Assembly: GCA_945916235.1 (NCBI GenBank)
Contig: CAMEGQ010000015.1
Span: forward strand, 1-39,691
Reading direction: 5' to 3'
From: an uncultured Porphyromonadaceae bacterium
GTDB lineage: Bacteria > Bacteroidota > Bacteroidia > Bacteroidales > Muribaculaceae
DNA: 39,691 bases
The first letter of the stretch is position 1; every line of letters starts with the position of its first letter. A model generated the notes under the pieces. It was not told the origin of the DNA and did no database searches. It worked only from the letters and a program-made list of their open reading frames with translations. Position numbers and translations under genes: made by a program. Below are positions 1 to 9,306 of the stretch, in pieces.

Positions 1-87
1 GACGAAATTAACCGCGCACGTCGCAACAAACGGGAAGCCAAAAAGAAAGTCAATCTCAACTACCAGTGGAAAACTATTATTAGATAA
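1..87 (+). CDS. C-terminal end of a truncated CDS (…DEINRARRNKREAKKKVNLNYQWKTIIR*)
   Basis: Open frame from base 1 to TAA at 85-87, immediately followed by the next ORF; basic C-terminus. Confidence 0.6.
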   Translation, partial: DEINRARRNKREAKKKVNLNYQWKTIIR

Positions 88-97
88 AAGATTATTT

Positions 98-757
98 ATG
101 ACACAGATATGTAAATTCAACGAACTACCGGCCACTATCAATAATGGTGGCTATAAGAAGGGCCACTGGATAGTATGGCTCAACCTCAGCGTGTCTGAAA
201 ACACATCCGCTGAAAAGGTAGAAGGTGAAAATGAATGGAAGTATGCCTCTCAGACAGATCGACTGGTGCTGAACGATAATTCTGTTTCTGGTTTACTTGA
301 AGAAGCTGACCCGCTTCATATAGCACTGGCTACGACTGAAGAGGTTGAGGCTATTCTGAAATATTTCCATGCTGAGAATGACATTGAAAGCTGGCGTATG
401 CTTCGTAAGGCTCAGGTACATGGCTATGACAACAGCGACAAGGTGAACTGCTTCTATCTGGGCGAGCAACCGATGTGGCTTGATAAGGCTACTCGCGTAG
501 GCTTAGTCAATTCTCTCAATATCGAGAAAGCCGTTGGCCGGGAGAAGTCTGAATTATGGGCAGGGTGCCACAAGATAGAAATAAGCGTTGACGTTGCGCT
601 TCAATTACTTTCAGCTCTGGAACTCTATGCCAAGGATTGCTATGGAGTTACAGCCAGTCACATCGCAGATATTGAAGGCTTCCAAACCGTTGATGAGCTT
701 CGCAACTTTGAGATTAGTGCTGACTATCCTGAAATCCCAGTCTTTCCGATAGTATAA
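98..757 (+). CDS. Hypothetical phage protein in structural (tail) region
   Basis: 219 aa ORF, co-directional with tail genes; family not recognised. Confidence 0.7.
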   Translation: MTQICKFNELPATINNGGYKKGHWIVWLNLSVSENTSAEKVEGENEWKYASQTDRLVLNDNSVSGLLEEADPLHIALATTEEVEAILKYFHAENDIESWRMLRKAQVHGYDNSDKVNCFYLGEQPMWLDKATRVGLVNSLNIEKAVGREKSELWAGCHKIEISVDVALQLLSALELYAKDCYGVTASHIADIEGFQTVDELRNFEISADYPEIPVFPIV

Positions 758-822
758 TTTAGCTTCGTGGCAAACCCTTTGGCAAGTAGCTTTATCTATT
801 CTCTATAAAGACAGTATTAATA

Positions 823-3192
823 ATGGGCACGATAGCAAAAGGTGAAATAACACTTAGTCCGGTAAACGATGCGTATACAGTATCGATTACCCCTGCTTCG
901 TGTACCATTACCGCTGATTTTGATGGCTCTAATCCTCATCTTGATAATGCTAAAGGTAACATTACAGTTAAGCGAGGAACACTGGAAGTACCATTCAAAG
1001 TCACAAGCATTGTCAAGTCTTCAGACACTATTACGGTTTCGTATTCTGGACAGCAAGCCACAACGATGCCATTTGCAATCACCCAGATTGGCAACACCAT
1101 TTTGAATGGCTATGTAGATTTCAGCCTGACAACCGAGGATGGCTTTGGATATACCACGCAAATCAGGTTTTCTTTCTCAATTGTTCGAGAGTCCACTATG
1201 CTTGATTGGATTCAGGACTGGGAGGGGAGTAAAACTAAGGTCGGTGGTACCTACATTATGACTCCTAAGTTATTTGTAGGCAAGAAAGACGACATCGTTG
1301 CAGAAGTAAATGGTGTTCCCACATGGAAAACCGGGGCCTTGACTGGTGTATATATTGGCCCTGATTTGTTGAGTTCCGGTACTTCCAGCGTTGGCGTCTA
1401 TGGTTATTTGCAAGACAATGAGATTTTCCATCTCAATGCTGATGGCGGTTATCTCGGTGGCTGGACCTTCAATGCAGCCGGACTTCAATCAAGCAACGGC
1501 GTTGTTAACATTTTATCAGAAGGTACCGTTTTTGCACAATCTCCCAGCTCCACAACTCCTTATTGGGGCATATATTCAGATGGTCATGTTGTATTTGCCA
1601 ATGGAAACGTTAAATTCCAAGCTGATGGAAGTGCTGAATATACCGGTAAGATAACGTCTACTTCAGGTGCAATTGGCGGGTGGTCAATTAAGACGCATCA
1701 ATTGTACAATAGTCGTATTATTATAGACTCAACTGATGGTTTTATTGGCATTAACGCAAGTGCAACACAGACTTTCAGCCCTACTACCGGAGACGCTATC
1801 TTTCCCGATAACCCCGATGGCGGCTTAAAGATATGGTATTCCGCAGCCAATAATTTTGGGTTAGTCGGATGGTCGTCCGGAGAAAAAGTATTCCAACTGG
1901 GAAGCACAAATCAAATCGCGGGGTGGACATTTAACCATCAGGCTATTTGGATTGGTGCTCTGGCTCCATCACTGACACAACATTCATATACCGCCGACGC
2001 AAATGCTTTAACGATTGCTACGAATGGCCTTCGTAGTCATAAATGGTATTTGGATGCAGACGGCACAGCCGCCTATGTTGGTGGACTTGTAAAGTTCAAT
2101 ACCAGCAATGCGGAAATGTTTGGATGGCTTATGCGTGAAGGTCGGTTTTCTTCTAAACATGCAGCATTGGTGTCTGAAGAATTAAATGCCGGACTATATG
2201 TGTCCGCGACCGACATTAGTGAAATTAGCGGGAGTGGTCTCAAGAGTGCTATTAGTGACAATGGTGGTATTTATTTAAACTCTGATGGCGCAACCGCTGT
2301 CATGTCTGCTTATGACCATGAGGGACATTTAGGCTTTTCTCTGAGCACTTCAGGCATTAATCAGATTGGCAAATGGAATTTTGACCATGAGGTTTTATAT
2401 ACCGGTAATCGAACTTTAAACGCGGATGGATTTGCTCAAAACGATGGAGCTATTGTCATCGGCATAGATGGTCTTATTAGCTCAAAATGGAAATTCCTAA
2501 AGACCGGAGCAGGCGCAGTTGCCAGCGGGAACTTTAATTGGGACACCGAAGGCAATATTTCCTTGGTTGGTTCGTCATTAAAGATTCTGGATGCGGAAAA
2601 CAATGTCGTTTCGTTCTTTGATAGCGATGGCCATATCTCTGCATCGTTGATAAATGTGAAATCTGTTGAATGTCGAGATACAAGTAGCGACACTCTTTTG
2701 TCCGGCATAAACCGTGAAGGCGACGGAGCATTTTGCATCTATTATCCATCCGGAGATATCATGATGCGTTATGGATATGATAAGGCTGCTGATGGCATTG
2801 AATCGGTTGTCCAGCATTACATGGAAGACGGCACAAAAGACTGGGTAATCAGTCCTAATGGCTCAACTATGGCGGCTCAGTGGACTACAGCGAATTACTG
2901 GTCCATTGAGGATTTTGATAAGCACCCCGATTATTATAAAGCGACGTCCACTCCCATATATACATTGACGGCGATTGGAGCGGGGACAATATTTTATTAC
3001 AGTGAGCCAAATACTACTAAACTTTTTACTGGAACATTGTGGGCGCTGTTATGTTCTCCTATAACAGATGAGAGCGGACAAACAGGAGCCTATCGCAATA
3101 AACGAGTTATCAAAGATGGTAGAGAAATCAGCTCCTCAGATGTGCTCATGGGCTACCCCTCTGAAGATTTTAATTGGGAACTTGGAGAATAA
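823..3192 (+). CDS. Large tail/tail-fibre or tip protein with repeated GGW-x-F/I modules
   Basis: 789 aa; repeats GGWTFNAAGL, GGWSIKTHQL, AGWTFNHQAI, FGWLMREGRF, IGKWNFDHEV; location beside baseplate genes. Confidence 0.75.
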   Translation: MGTIAKGEITLSPVNDAYTVSITPASCTITADFDGSNPHLDNAKGNITVKRGTLEVPFKVTSIVKSSDTITVSYSGQQATTMPFAITQIGNTILNGYVDFSLTTEDGFGYTTQIRFSFSIVRESTMLDWIQDWEGSKTKVGGTYIMTPKLFVGKKDDIVAEVNGVPTWKTGALTGVYIGPDLLSSGTSSVGVYGYLQDNEIFHLNADGGYLGGWTFNAAGLQSSNGVVNILSEGTVFAQSPSSTTPYWGIYSDGHVVFANGNVKFQADGSAEYTGKITSTSGAIGGWSIKTHQLYNSRIIIDSTDGFIGINASATQTFSPTTGDAIFPDNPDGGLKIWYSAANNFGLVGWSSGEKVFQLGSTNQIAGWTFNHQAIWIGALAPSLTQHSYTADANALTIATNGLRSHKWYLDADGTAAYVGGLVKFNTSNAEMFGWLMREGRFSSKHAALVSEELNAGLYVSATDISEISGSGLKSAISDNGGIYLNSDGATAVMSAYDHEGHLGFSLSTSGINQIGKWNFDHEVLYTGNRTLNADGFAQNDGAIVIGIDGLISSKWKFLKTGAGAVASGNFNWDTEGNISLVGSSLKILDAENNVVSFFDSDGHISASLINVKSVECRDTSSDTLLSGINREGDGAFCIYYPSGDIMMRYGYDKAADGIESVVQHYMEDGTKDWVISPNGSTMAAQWTTANYWSIEDFDKHPDYYKATSTPIYTLTAIGAGTIFYYSEPNTTKLFTGTLWALLCSPITDESGQTGAYRNKRVIKDGREISSSDVLMGYPSEDFNWELGE

Positions 3193-3194
3193 TT

Positions 3195-3875
3195 ATGAGA
3201 AAAGACATAGAAATACATATTCAAACTGGTGATATTGCGCTTATCTCTAAAAGCAGTCCCAAATATCGGGCATTTAGGTGGGTAGCTCAGCCCGACATGC
3301 TCTCTCGTTATATTTACGGCGAAATAGACGTGCCTTACACCGTAAGCGAACGCACCATTTTAAAACAGGGGGTTTACTTAACGGTGCCGTACACACCAAT
3401 CTATAAAGAATTTATGGTGCGAATACGCCGTGTCAGCGATGAAGGCGTGTTTTCTTATGTTACCAATGATGTAGATGGTTCTCAGTGGTTTTTGGTCAAG
3501 TCCGCTATCAACGGGGGTGAGCTTAAAAATGTATTCGCATCAACCCTGCTGTCTATTTCTGAAGACGGATACTTTTTGATGTTAAGTAATGGTTTTGCAC
3601 AATTGTATGCAGCCAGTCAATCTGATTTCAATATCATCAAGGCTGGGCGCCAAAATGCGAACTGTCTTTTAGCTTGCTTCCCAGGAGGCAATTACCGTTA
3701 TCCGTTGACTGGCGTAGGGTTAGCCCGATGGGTCAATTCCAATAATGTTGCTTCGACCAGCCTTACCAAAGTCCTTCAGGACGAGTTTAGTGCTGATGGT
3801 GTGACAATCAATAACGCCGCTTTCAATTATGACACTAAACAAATGGAACTGGACGCAAAAGATTTAGATGTATAA
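3195..3875 (+). CDS. Hypothetical phage structural protein
   Basis: ORF in tail operon; internal ATG at 3195 preferred over 3174, which overlaps the upstream gene. Confidence 0.65.
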   Translation: MRKDIEIHIQTGDIALISKSSPKYRAFRWVAQPDMLSRYIYGEIDVPYTVSERTILKQGVYLTVPYTPIYKEFMVRIRRVSDEGVFSYVTNDVDGSQWFLVKSAINGGELKNVFASTLLSISEDGYFLMLSNGFAQLYAASQSDFNIIKAGRQNANCLLACFPGGNYRYPLTGVGLARWVNSNNVASTSLTKVLQDEFSADGVTINNAAFNYDTKQMELDAKDLDV

Positions 3876-3878
3876 GCT

Positions 3879-4781
3879 ATGGCAAAATATATTGTAAAAC
3901 CGAATCAGAATCTATTCGATGTTGCCCTGCATTTGTATGGCAGCATTGAAGGGCTATTCGACCTCTTGATAAGTAATCCGGAGCTTAATATGTCTTCCGA
4001 TTTGATTTATGGTCAGGAGCTGGAATATCATGAGGACTTTGTGCTAAATCCGTCCATTGTAAGCGAGTTCCAGGATAAAAACATTATACCTTCATCCGGG
4101 GCCCGCAAAGTATATTTCAAAGCCCCTGTTGAAGATTTGATTTTTCTGGTAGGCGTTAATGCTGATGCCGTATGGACGAGCTTCAGAGTGGCCGGAGAAG
4201 GCACTATGATAATCGACTGGGGTGATAATACGCCCCTCGAATCTATTGTTTTGTCTGCGGAATCTAAGTACATTGAGCATTATTTTGATAATGAAGTTGA
4301 GAAACGCCGTATCCGAATTTATGGCAATACTGACACGCTTAAATTCACGCTTATCGATACGACAAAATTAGGTGGAGCCTTATTGGTATGCAAGCCTGTA
4401 GTTGTCGATGAGTATATGTGCTTAGGTCAAAACTTTTCATTGAAAGGACTCGCTCTTTTTGAAGGCACATTTAAAATTAACCTTCAGCAAAACACAATCT
4501 CGGACCTCATGCCTATTGGAGATATGAGTCTTCAGGAGCTTGATTTAAGCGGTGTGCATTATACGAATGGCAATGTACTGGATGACTATTTAGAATACGT
4601 CGTAGCTCATTACAATGACCGTAGACCATGCACTGTTCATTTAACTTCAGCACCTTCCGCTCGTGGCTATACTGCAATAGATACGATATTGAACGAGCCT
4701 GAATGGAACGTTTCAGATACTTGGAAATTTTATATCAACAATCAACTTTACCAGTCTAACGATGACACGATCACTGAGTGA
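3879..4781 (+). CDS. LysM-containing baseplate-type protein
   Basis: N-terminus MAKYIVKPNQNLFDVALHLYGSIEGLFDLLISNPELN resembles LysM; next to baseplate J-like gene. Confidence 0.65.
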   Translation: MAKYIVKPNQNLFDVALHLYGSIEGLFDLLISNPELNMSSDLIYGQELEYHEDFVLNPSIVSEFQDKNIIPSSGARKVYFKAPVEDLIFLVGVNADAVWTSFRVAGEGTMIIDWGDNTPLESIVLSAESKYIEHYFDNEVEKRRIRIYGNTDTLKFTLIDTTKLGGALLVCKPVVVDEYMCLGQNFSLKGLALFEGTFKINLQQNTISDLMPIGDMSLQELDLSGVHYTNGNVLDDYLEYVVAHYNDRRPCTVHLTSAPSARGYTAIDTILNEPEWNVSDTWKFYINNQLYQSNDDTITE

Positions 4782-5670
4782 AATATACGCTGACGCCAAA
4801 GAGTGTCGCAATAAATATCTTGAGCTTACTGAGTTTGATAACAGTTCTAAGATGTCTATATTGGACGCCTTTACATGGGTGACTTCCGCATGTATCTGGG
4901 CATTTGAGAATGTTTTGGATGTCTTTAAAGTTGATTTGGCTCGTGACCTCCAGAATCGAATTAACGGGACACCCAAATACTTTGCCAATGCGCTTCTCAA
5001 ATACCAGTCCGGTGACGATTTGGCTATGAATGAAGAAGGCACGGCGTTTTCCTATCCTCACGTAGACCCCACTAAACGTATTATTACCAAAGTTGCTTAT
5101 TACGAAGAAGAGGAGGCTGGGTTTCATGATAAAATTACTCGGTTCAAAATCGCAACCGGAACTCCAGGTAACTATTCCCGTATTGACGAGAATGAACTTA
5201 TAGCAATTCGAGCTTATCTCAATAGTTTGCTCTTTGCCGGACAACATGCCCGCGTAGTCAGTCGCATCGGCGATGTGCTGGTTCCCAGAGTGGTAGTATA
5301 CTACGACGGAGGCGTCACTGAAGACGATTTGTACAGCGCAATCGAAGACGCCCTTAACAACTATATTGCTGGTATCGAATTTAATGGGCTGGTATATGCT
5401 CAGAAAATTATCGACGCAATTCAGCAAGTAGAGCATGTGACCGATGTATCTGTTGCATCAAACGATACAGACAATCTGGGCATATTCATCGCTTCTTATG
5501 ATGATGACAACAATCTCATCAAAGATAAGAACGACAGTATCCTCACCCAGATTGAACGCTATTTTGTCCCTAATTCCGGGTATATCAAGCAAAGTTCTAA
5601 TAGCGGACTGGAAAAAGATTTGCCCAAATGGCGAGACACCATTATTCTTAAACTGGAAGATAACGTATGA
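4762..5670 (+). CDS. Baseplate J-like protein
   Basis: 302 aa; C-terminal half (VLVPRVVVYYDGGVTEDDLYSAIEDALNNYIAGIEFNGLVYAQKIIDAIQQVEHVTDV) resembles baseplate J/gp47 family. Confidence 0.65.
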   Translation: MTRSLSEIYADAKECRNKYLELTEFDNSSKMSILDAFTWVTSACIWAFENVLDVFKVDLARDLQNRINGTPKYFANALLKYQSGDDLAMNEEGTAFSYPHVDPTKRIITKVAYYEEEEAGFHDKITRFKIATGTPGNYSRIDENELIAIRAYLNSLLFAGQHARVVSRIGDVLVPRVVVYYDGGVTEDDLYSAIEDALNNYIAGIEFNGLVYAQKIIDAIQQVEHVTDVSVASNDTDNLGIFIASYDDDNNLIKDKNDSILTQIERYFVPNSGYIKQSSNSGLEKDLPKWRDTIILKLEDNV

Positions 5671-6200
5671 GATATTTCATCAATTTCGATAAAGTCATAA
5701 ATCAGCTTGTGCCATACTACCTTGGTGGACGCAAACTGATTTTGTACCTGCAAGCCTTACTTCATCCTTTACGTAGTATCAACGATGAGTTTGTCACGTA
5801 TGCCAAAGAAACGCGCATCGAAGCGGCTATGACCTCTCAGATATATAAGTTTGAGTGGTATTTAAATCATAAGTTTCAAAAATATTTTGCCAACAATGGT
5901 AGAATCACGATAAAAAACTCTGATGCGCCGGGTACGCCGATTTATAAAGAGTTGGCGAATGTATCTGCTAACGACGATATGCTGATATTTAAAGAAGAAG
6001 AGACTGATATTTCTCGGCAGCTTATTCTATATAGAAGTAATGAACAAACAGATGAAAGCGAAGTTAGCTTTATTGTGTCTACACCGAAAATTGACACCAA
6101 ACTTATAACTGAACAAAAATATACGGCAATGCTGAAATTTGCGATAGATAAATATAGGCTTGCCAACAAAACTTACATTATTAAATACGAATCGGAATGA
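5667..6200 (+). CDS. Hypothetical tail/baseplate protein
   Basis: 177 aa ORF overlapping neighbours by a few nt, operonic. Confidence 0.65.
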   Translation: MRYFINFDKVINQLVPYYLGGRKLILYLQALLHPLRSINDEFVTYAKETRIEAAMTSQIYKFEWYLNHKFQKYFANNGRITIKNSDAPGTPIYKELANVSANDDMLIFKEEETDISRQLILYRSNEQTDESEVSFIVSTPKIDTKLITEQKYTAMLKFAIDKYRLANKTYIIKYESE

Positions 6201-7957
6201 AAGAATTTAGCGCACAAACAGGCGGGCGATACACCTATGCCGATGACTTGGAGAACCTTCAGGAATTGGCTTTAGCTTTTGCCCAGCTTTTCGACGATTG
6301 TGATAATTTCATAGTAAGCGGTTGCGAAGTAGAATCTGGCTCTATTAGCTCTGGTTATGTGTTTCTGAATGGCAAAATGCGCTATTTCTCTGGCGCAACT
6401 GGCATCACATCCTGGCCTCAGTATATTTATGAATTAAACTCTACAGAAAGTGTACCCTATGAAAGCGGTGGCTCCAAAGTCGGACGCAATATTTATAGCT
6501 GTGCATTGACAAAAACCGTACCAACTACGGCTGACACATTAACCAACGCCGTCCCTAAGGCTTTGGAGATAACAGCGACTGGCGGTTTGCGCATGAAAGA
6601 TGCGTTTATCGGTAAATATGCGTTACTGCTTAACCCCGCCAATACTTCCCAGACTGTGAACAGTTTTGTCACATTTGCCAAGCAAGTAAGGACAAATGCT
6701 GACCTTATTGCAAAAAATGGTGTAACCATTTTAAACGATGCCCTTCAGACTAAACTGATATATGACGGTTCAACCTTTAGCTTGACTTCAACCGGTGGCG
6801 AGAACGCATATAAGCTATCTATCATTGATGGCGAAGGCTTTACGTTTTATGTGAATGATGTGAAGGTAGCGCAGATTGGCGATACGGCTATTCAATTCAT
6901 TAAACCCATTACTGCCGGACAAGGGACTTTTGGAGGTTTAATTCTGACCGGCAATGGAATTTATCAAGGTACCGCTAATGCCGAAGCCGATGTTTGGATA
7001 AACAAATATAGTTACAATGGTGAGTTCACCCAGTTCCGCAATACGCTTATTGGCAACGGCAAAGGTAAAACGTTACTGAGCGTTATCGGTACGAGCGGAA
7101 TCATTAATTTGTTTGGTCAGACACAGATTGCTGCTGGTGCCATGGATGGTCTGGTTCTCAAAGCCAATATGCTTAAAAGCAACAATAGTCTGCAAAACGC
7201 CATTGCCTGGAATGATTCAGCAAATGAAGTGATGGCCAGAATAGGCTTTATTAATACTGACAACCAGATATTCTCCGTGGCTGTGCCGTCATTTAATATT
7301 GACATTATAGGCCATTCTGCTGTCAATATTGGACCAGCCATCAAAGAAAACGGCACCTTGTTGTCTGAGAAATATGTGCTTCAGACATCGTTTGAAACGG
7401 CCTTGGATTTAAAAGCCAATGCTGACAAGGTATATAGCATTGACAAGGCTAATTTGAAATTTGCGACTAAATCCGGTGGGCTATCTCAGTTCATTACAGA
7501 TGACAACACTGCTGCTAAATGCCGCTCTCAAATTGGAGCAATGGGTGCTACAGATCTGGAGCCATACGTCAAGCTCAATAATTATTTATCTGATATGGCT
7601 AAGACCGAAGAGGACAAAGCAAAAATTAGAACAAACATTGGCGCTTCTGCCGCTGGAGATTTCCAGCCAAAGCTTTCTGATTCCGGATGGGTGAACATAA
7701 CAGACTCCCTACACGTGCGTCAAATCGGCAATATCGTTAGCGTACAAGGAAAAATCAGAACCGTGAAAAGCGGTACGGTTTTCAATATTCCCAATACTAT
7801 TGCAGCCCCCACACACGACGTAGCTGTTACAATTGCCCCTTACGATAAGCGCAATTGGGGTTGTGCCATCAAAGCCGGTACAAGAGCATGTTTTGTGACA
7901 GTATGCGATGGCACCAATGGCAAAATTACAGAATTTTCTTTAACTTATATGGTATAG
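6197..7957 (+). CDS. Putative tail fibre protein
   Basis: 586 aa; repetitive region (VKLNNYLSDMAKTEEDKAKIRTNIGAS) resembling fibre modules; last gene of the tail operon. Confidence 0.6.
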   Translation: MKEFSAQTGGRYTYADDLENLQELALAFAQLFDDCDNFIVSGCEVESGSISSGYVFLNGKMRYFSGATGITSWPQYIYELNSTESVPYESGGSKVGRNIYSCALTKTVPTTADTLTNAVPKALEITATGGLRMKDAFIGKYALLLNPANTSQTVNSFVTFAKQVRTNADLIAKNGVTILNDALQTKLIYDGSTFSLTSTGGENAYKLSIIDGEGFTFYVNDVKVAQIGDTAIQFIKPITAGQGTFGGLILTGNGIYQGTANAEADVWINKYSYNGEFTQFRNTLIGNGKGKTLLSVIGTSGIINLFGQTQIAAGAMDGLVLKANMLKSNNSLQNAIAWNDSANEVMARIGFINTDNQIFSVAVPSFNIDIIGHSAVNIGPAIKENGTLLSEKYVLQTSFETALDLKANADKVYSIDKANLKFATKSGGLSQFITDDNTAAKCRSQIGAMGATDLEPYVKLNNYLSDMAKTEEDKAKIRTNIGASAAGDFQPKLSDSGWVNITDSLHVRQIGNIVSVQGKIRTVKSGTVFNIPNTIAAPTHDVAVTIAPYDKRNWGCAIKAGTRACFVTVCDGTNGKITEFSLTYMV

Positions 7958-7959
7958 CA

Positions 7960-8175
7960 ATGAAAGTTTATAACTCCCCTGCACAGGCCCGCAGCCTGAG
8001 AGAGATTGAGGCTACTGCCTTATCTGAAAGTATTAAAATGATGGAAGAAATCAATGGAACTGTTCAACCCATACGCCCCTCAGCAGAAAAAGAGGAGGAA
8101 AAAGCCCGGCCCGAAACCCAAGCCAAAGCAGCCTCCCAAAAAGCGCGGTCGAAAAAAGATTCCAAGACAGTTTGA
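7960..8175 (+). CDS. Small charged hypothetical protein
   Basis: ATG 7960 two nt after preceding stop; 71 aa; overlaps 8054-8455 in another frame. Confidence 0.5.
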   Translation: MKVYNSPAQARSLREIEATALSESIKMMEEINGTVQPIRPSAEKEEEKARPETQAKAASQKARSKKDSKTV

Positions 8176-8455
8176 CCAGGTGCCACTTGGTTATCATATC
8201 CGCCTTCAGGCCCCATTAGAATACGACCTCATCATGGAAGTTATCGGTTCTATGGGAGTGCCTGACGGCGATTTGATAGAGGCGGTAAGCTATTCTTCAG
8301 CGAACCCTTTTTTTAAGACCGAAAAGTTTAGAAAGCTCTTGATTCAATATAGGCAAGATGGTTGCCATACTGAACATCCAAAGCGTTCTCCCACCCCTCA
8401 GACAATCCTTAATGCCATCAATAGACGTAAAAATATAGCTAAAGGACAAAAATAA
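8054..8455 (+). CDS. Small protein with very basic AT-hook-like N-terminus
   Basis: KKRRKKPGPKPKPKQPPKKRGRKKIPRQF; followed by a terminator. Confidence 0.55.
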   Translation: MELFNPYAPQQKKRRKKPGPKPKPKQPPKKRGRKKIPRQFDQVPLGYHIRLQAPLEYDLIMEVIGSMGVPDGDLIEAVSYSSANPFFKTEKFRKLLIQYRQDGCHTEHPKRSPTPQTILNAINRRKNIAKGQK

Positions 8456-8491
8456 AAATAGTGCGAACGATATAAATTTTCGCACTATTTT
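8455..8491 (+). terminator. Rho-independent terminator after tail operon
   Basis: AAAATAGTGCGAA / TTCGCACTATTTT stem followed by T-run. Confidence 0.85.
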
Positions 8492-8583
8492 TTTATCTGC
8501 TTGAAAATATTTACTATCTTTGTGCCACATTTCAAATTGATATTTTCCATAATCCCCTTTACCAATCATGCAAAACTCTATAA

Positions 8584-9306
8584 ATGAAAGCTTTTACCGT
8601 GTCTGTACGAAAGTTAACAGACGAGGACCTTCTACGAGAGGCTTGTGCTACAACCTTTATGGGGGAGAGTCATGCGGCTCTAATTTCTCTTTACAAGGCT
8701 GAGCATTCTCCGGTCAGGACCCAGATATTCTGGGTAAGCCTTAAAAACATCCCGCTTTACATCAGCACCCATCTGATTCGTCACCATGTAGGTTCTGTAC
8801 CGTTCCAGCTGACCTGCCGTGATGACCGTAATGGTGGCAATCCTGGGCTCATTCAAAAGATTGACGCTATCAACGAAAAGCTTGCAATGCTTTTATCGAT
8901 GCTAAATCAGTCTTCTTATGCTGCCCAGGAAGAAACCATTCATAATATTATCGAAGAGCTGAATTGGTTGAAAGACAATGCAGACCGATACACACCGGTC
9001 AACCTTAGCTTATGCGTTAATGCCCAGTCTTTGCTGGATATGTCGAAGTTGAGATTATGTACAGGATGCGCGGCACGAGAGACTGTGACTGTATTTCGTG
9101 CCATAAAGCAAGAAATTGCTAAAGTGGACCCGGATTTAGCCTCAATGATGGTACGTAAATGCGTATATCGTAATGGCTTGTGTGGTGAGCCACGTTGTTG
9201 CGGTTTTAACCACACACATGAGTTTGAAACAGAGCTCAAGGACTACACTTCACATTTCAGCGAGAAGCAAAAAGGAATTTTTCACCAATCAAAAGTAATA
9301 TCATGA
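8584..9306 (+). CDS. Divergent FAD-dependent thymidylate synthase (ThyX)-like protein
   Basis: THLIRHHVGSVPFQLTCRDDR region resembling the ThyX motif with substitutions; adjacent to RNR. Confidence 0.6.
   Translation: MKAFTVSVRKLTDEDLLREACATTFMGESHAALISLYKAEHSPVRTQIFWVSLKNIPLYISTHLIRHHVGSVPFQLTCRDDRNGGNPGLIQKIDAINEKLAMLLSMLNQSSYAAQEETIHNIIEELNWLKDNADRYTPVNLSLCVNAQSLLDMSKLRLCTGCAARETVTVFRAIKQEIAKVDPDLASMMVRKCVYRNGLCGEPRCCGFNHTHEFETELKDYTSHFSEKQKGIFHQSKVIS

Noticed and set aside
4771-5436. 221-aa antisense ORF
   Set aside because: Antisense to baseplate J-like gene with tight operonic structure on + strand
8491-8522. Host-type promoter before ThyX-like gene
   Set aside because: TATCTTTG is present (8515-8522) but no TTTG at the right spacing (only T-rich sequence), so not called as a firm feature
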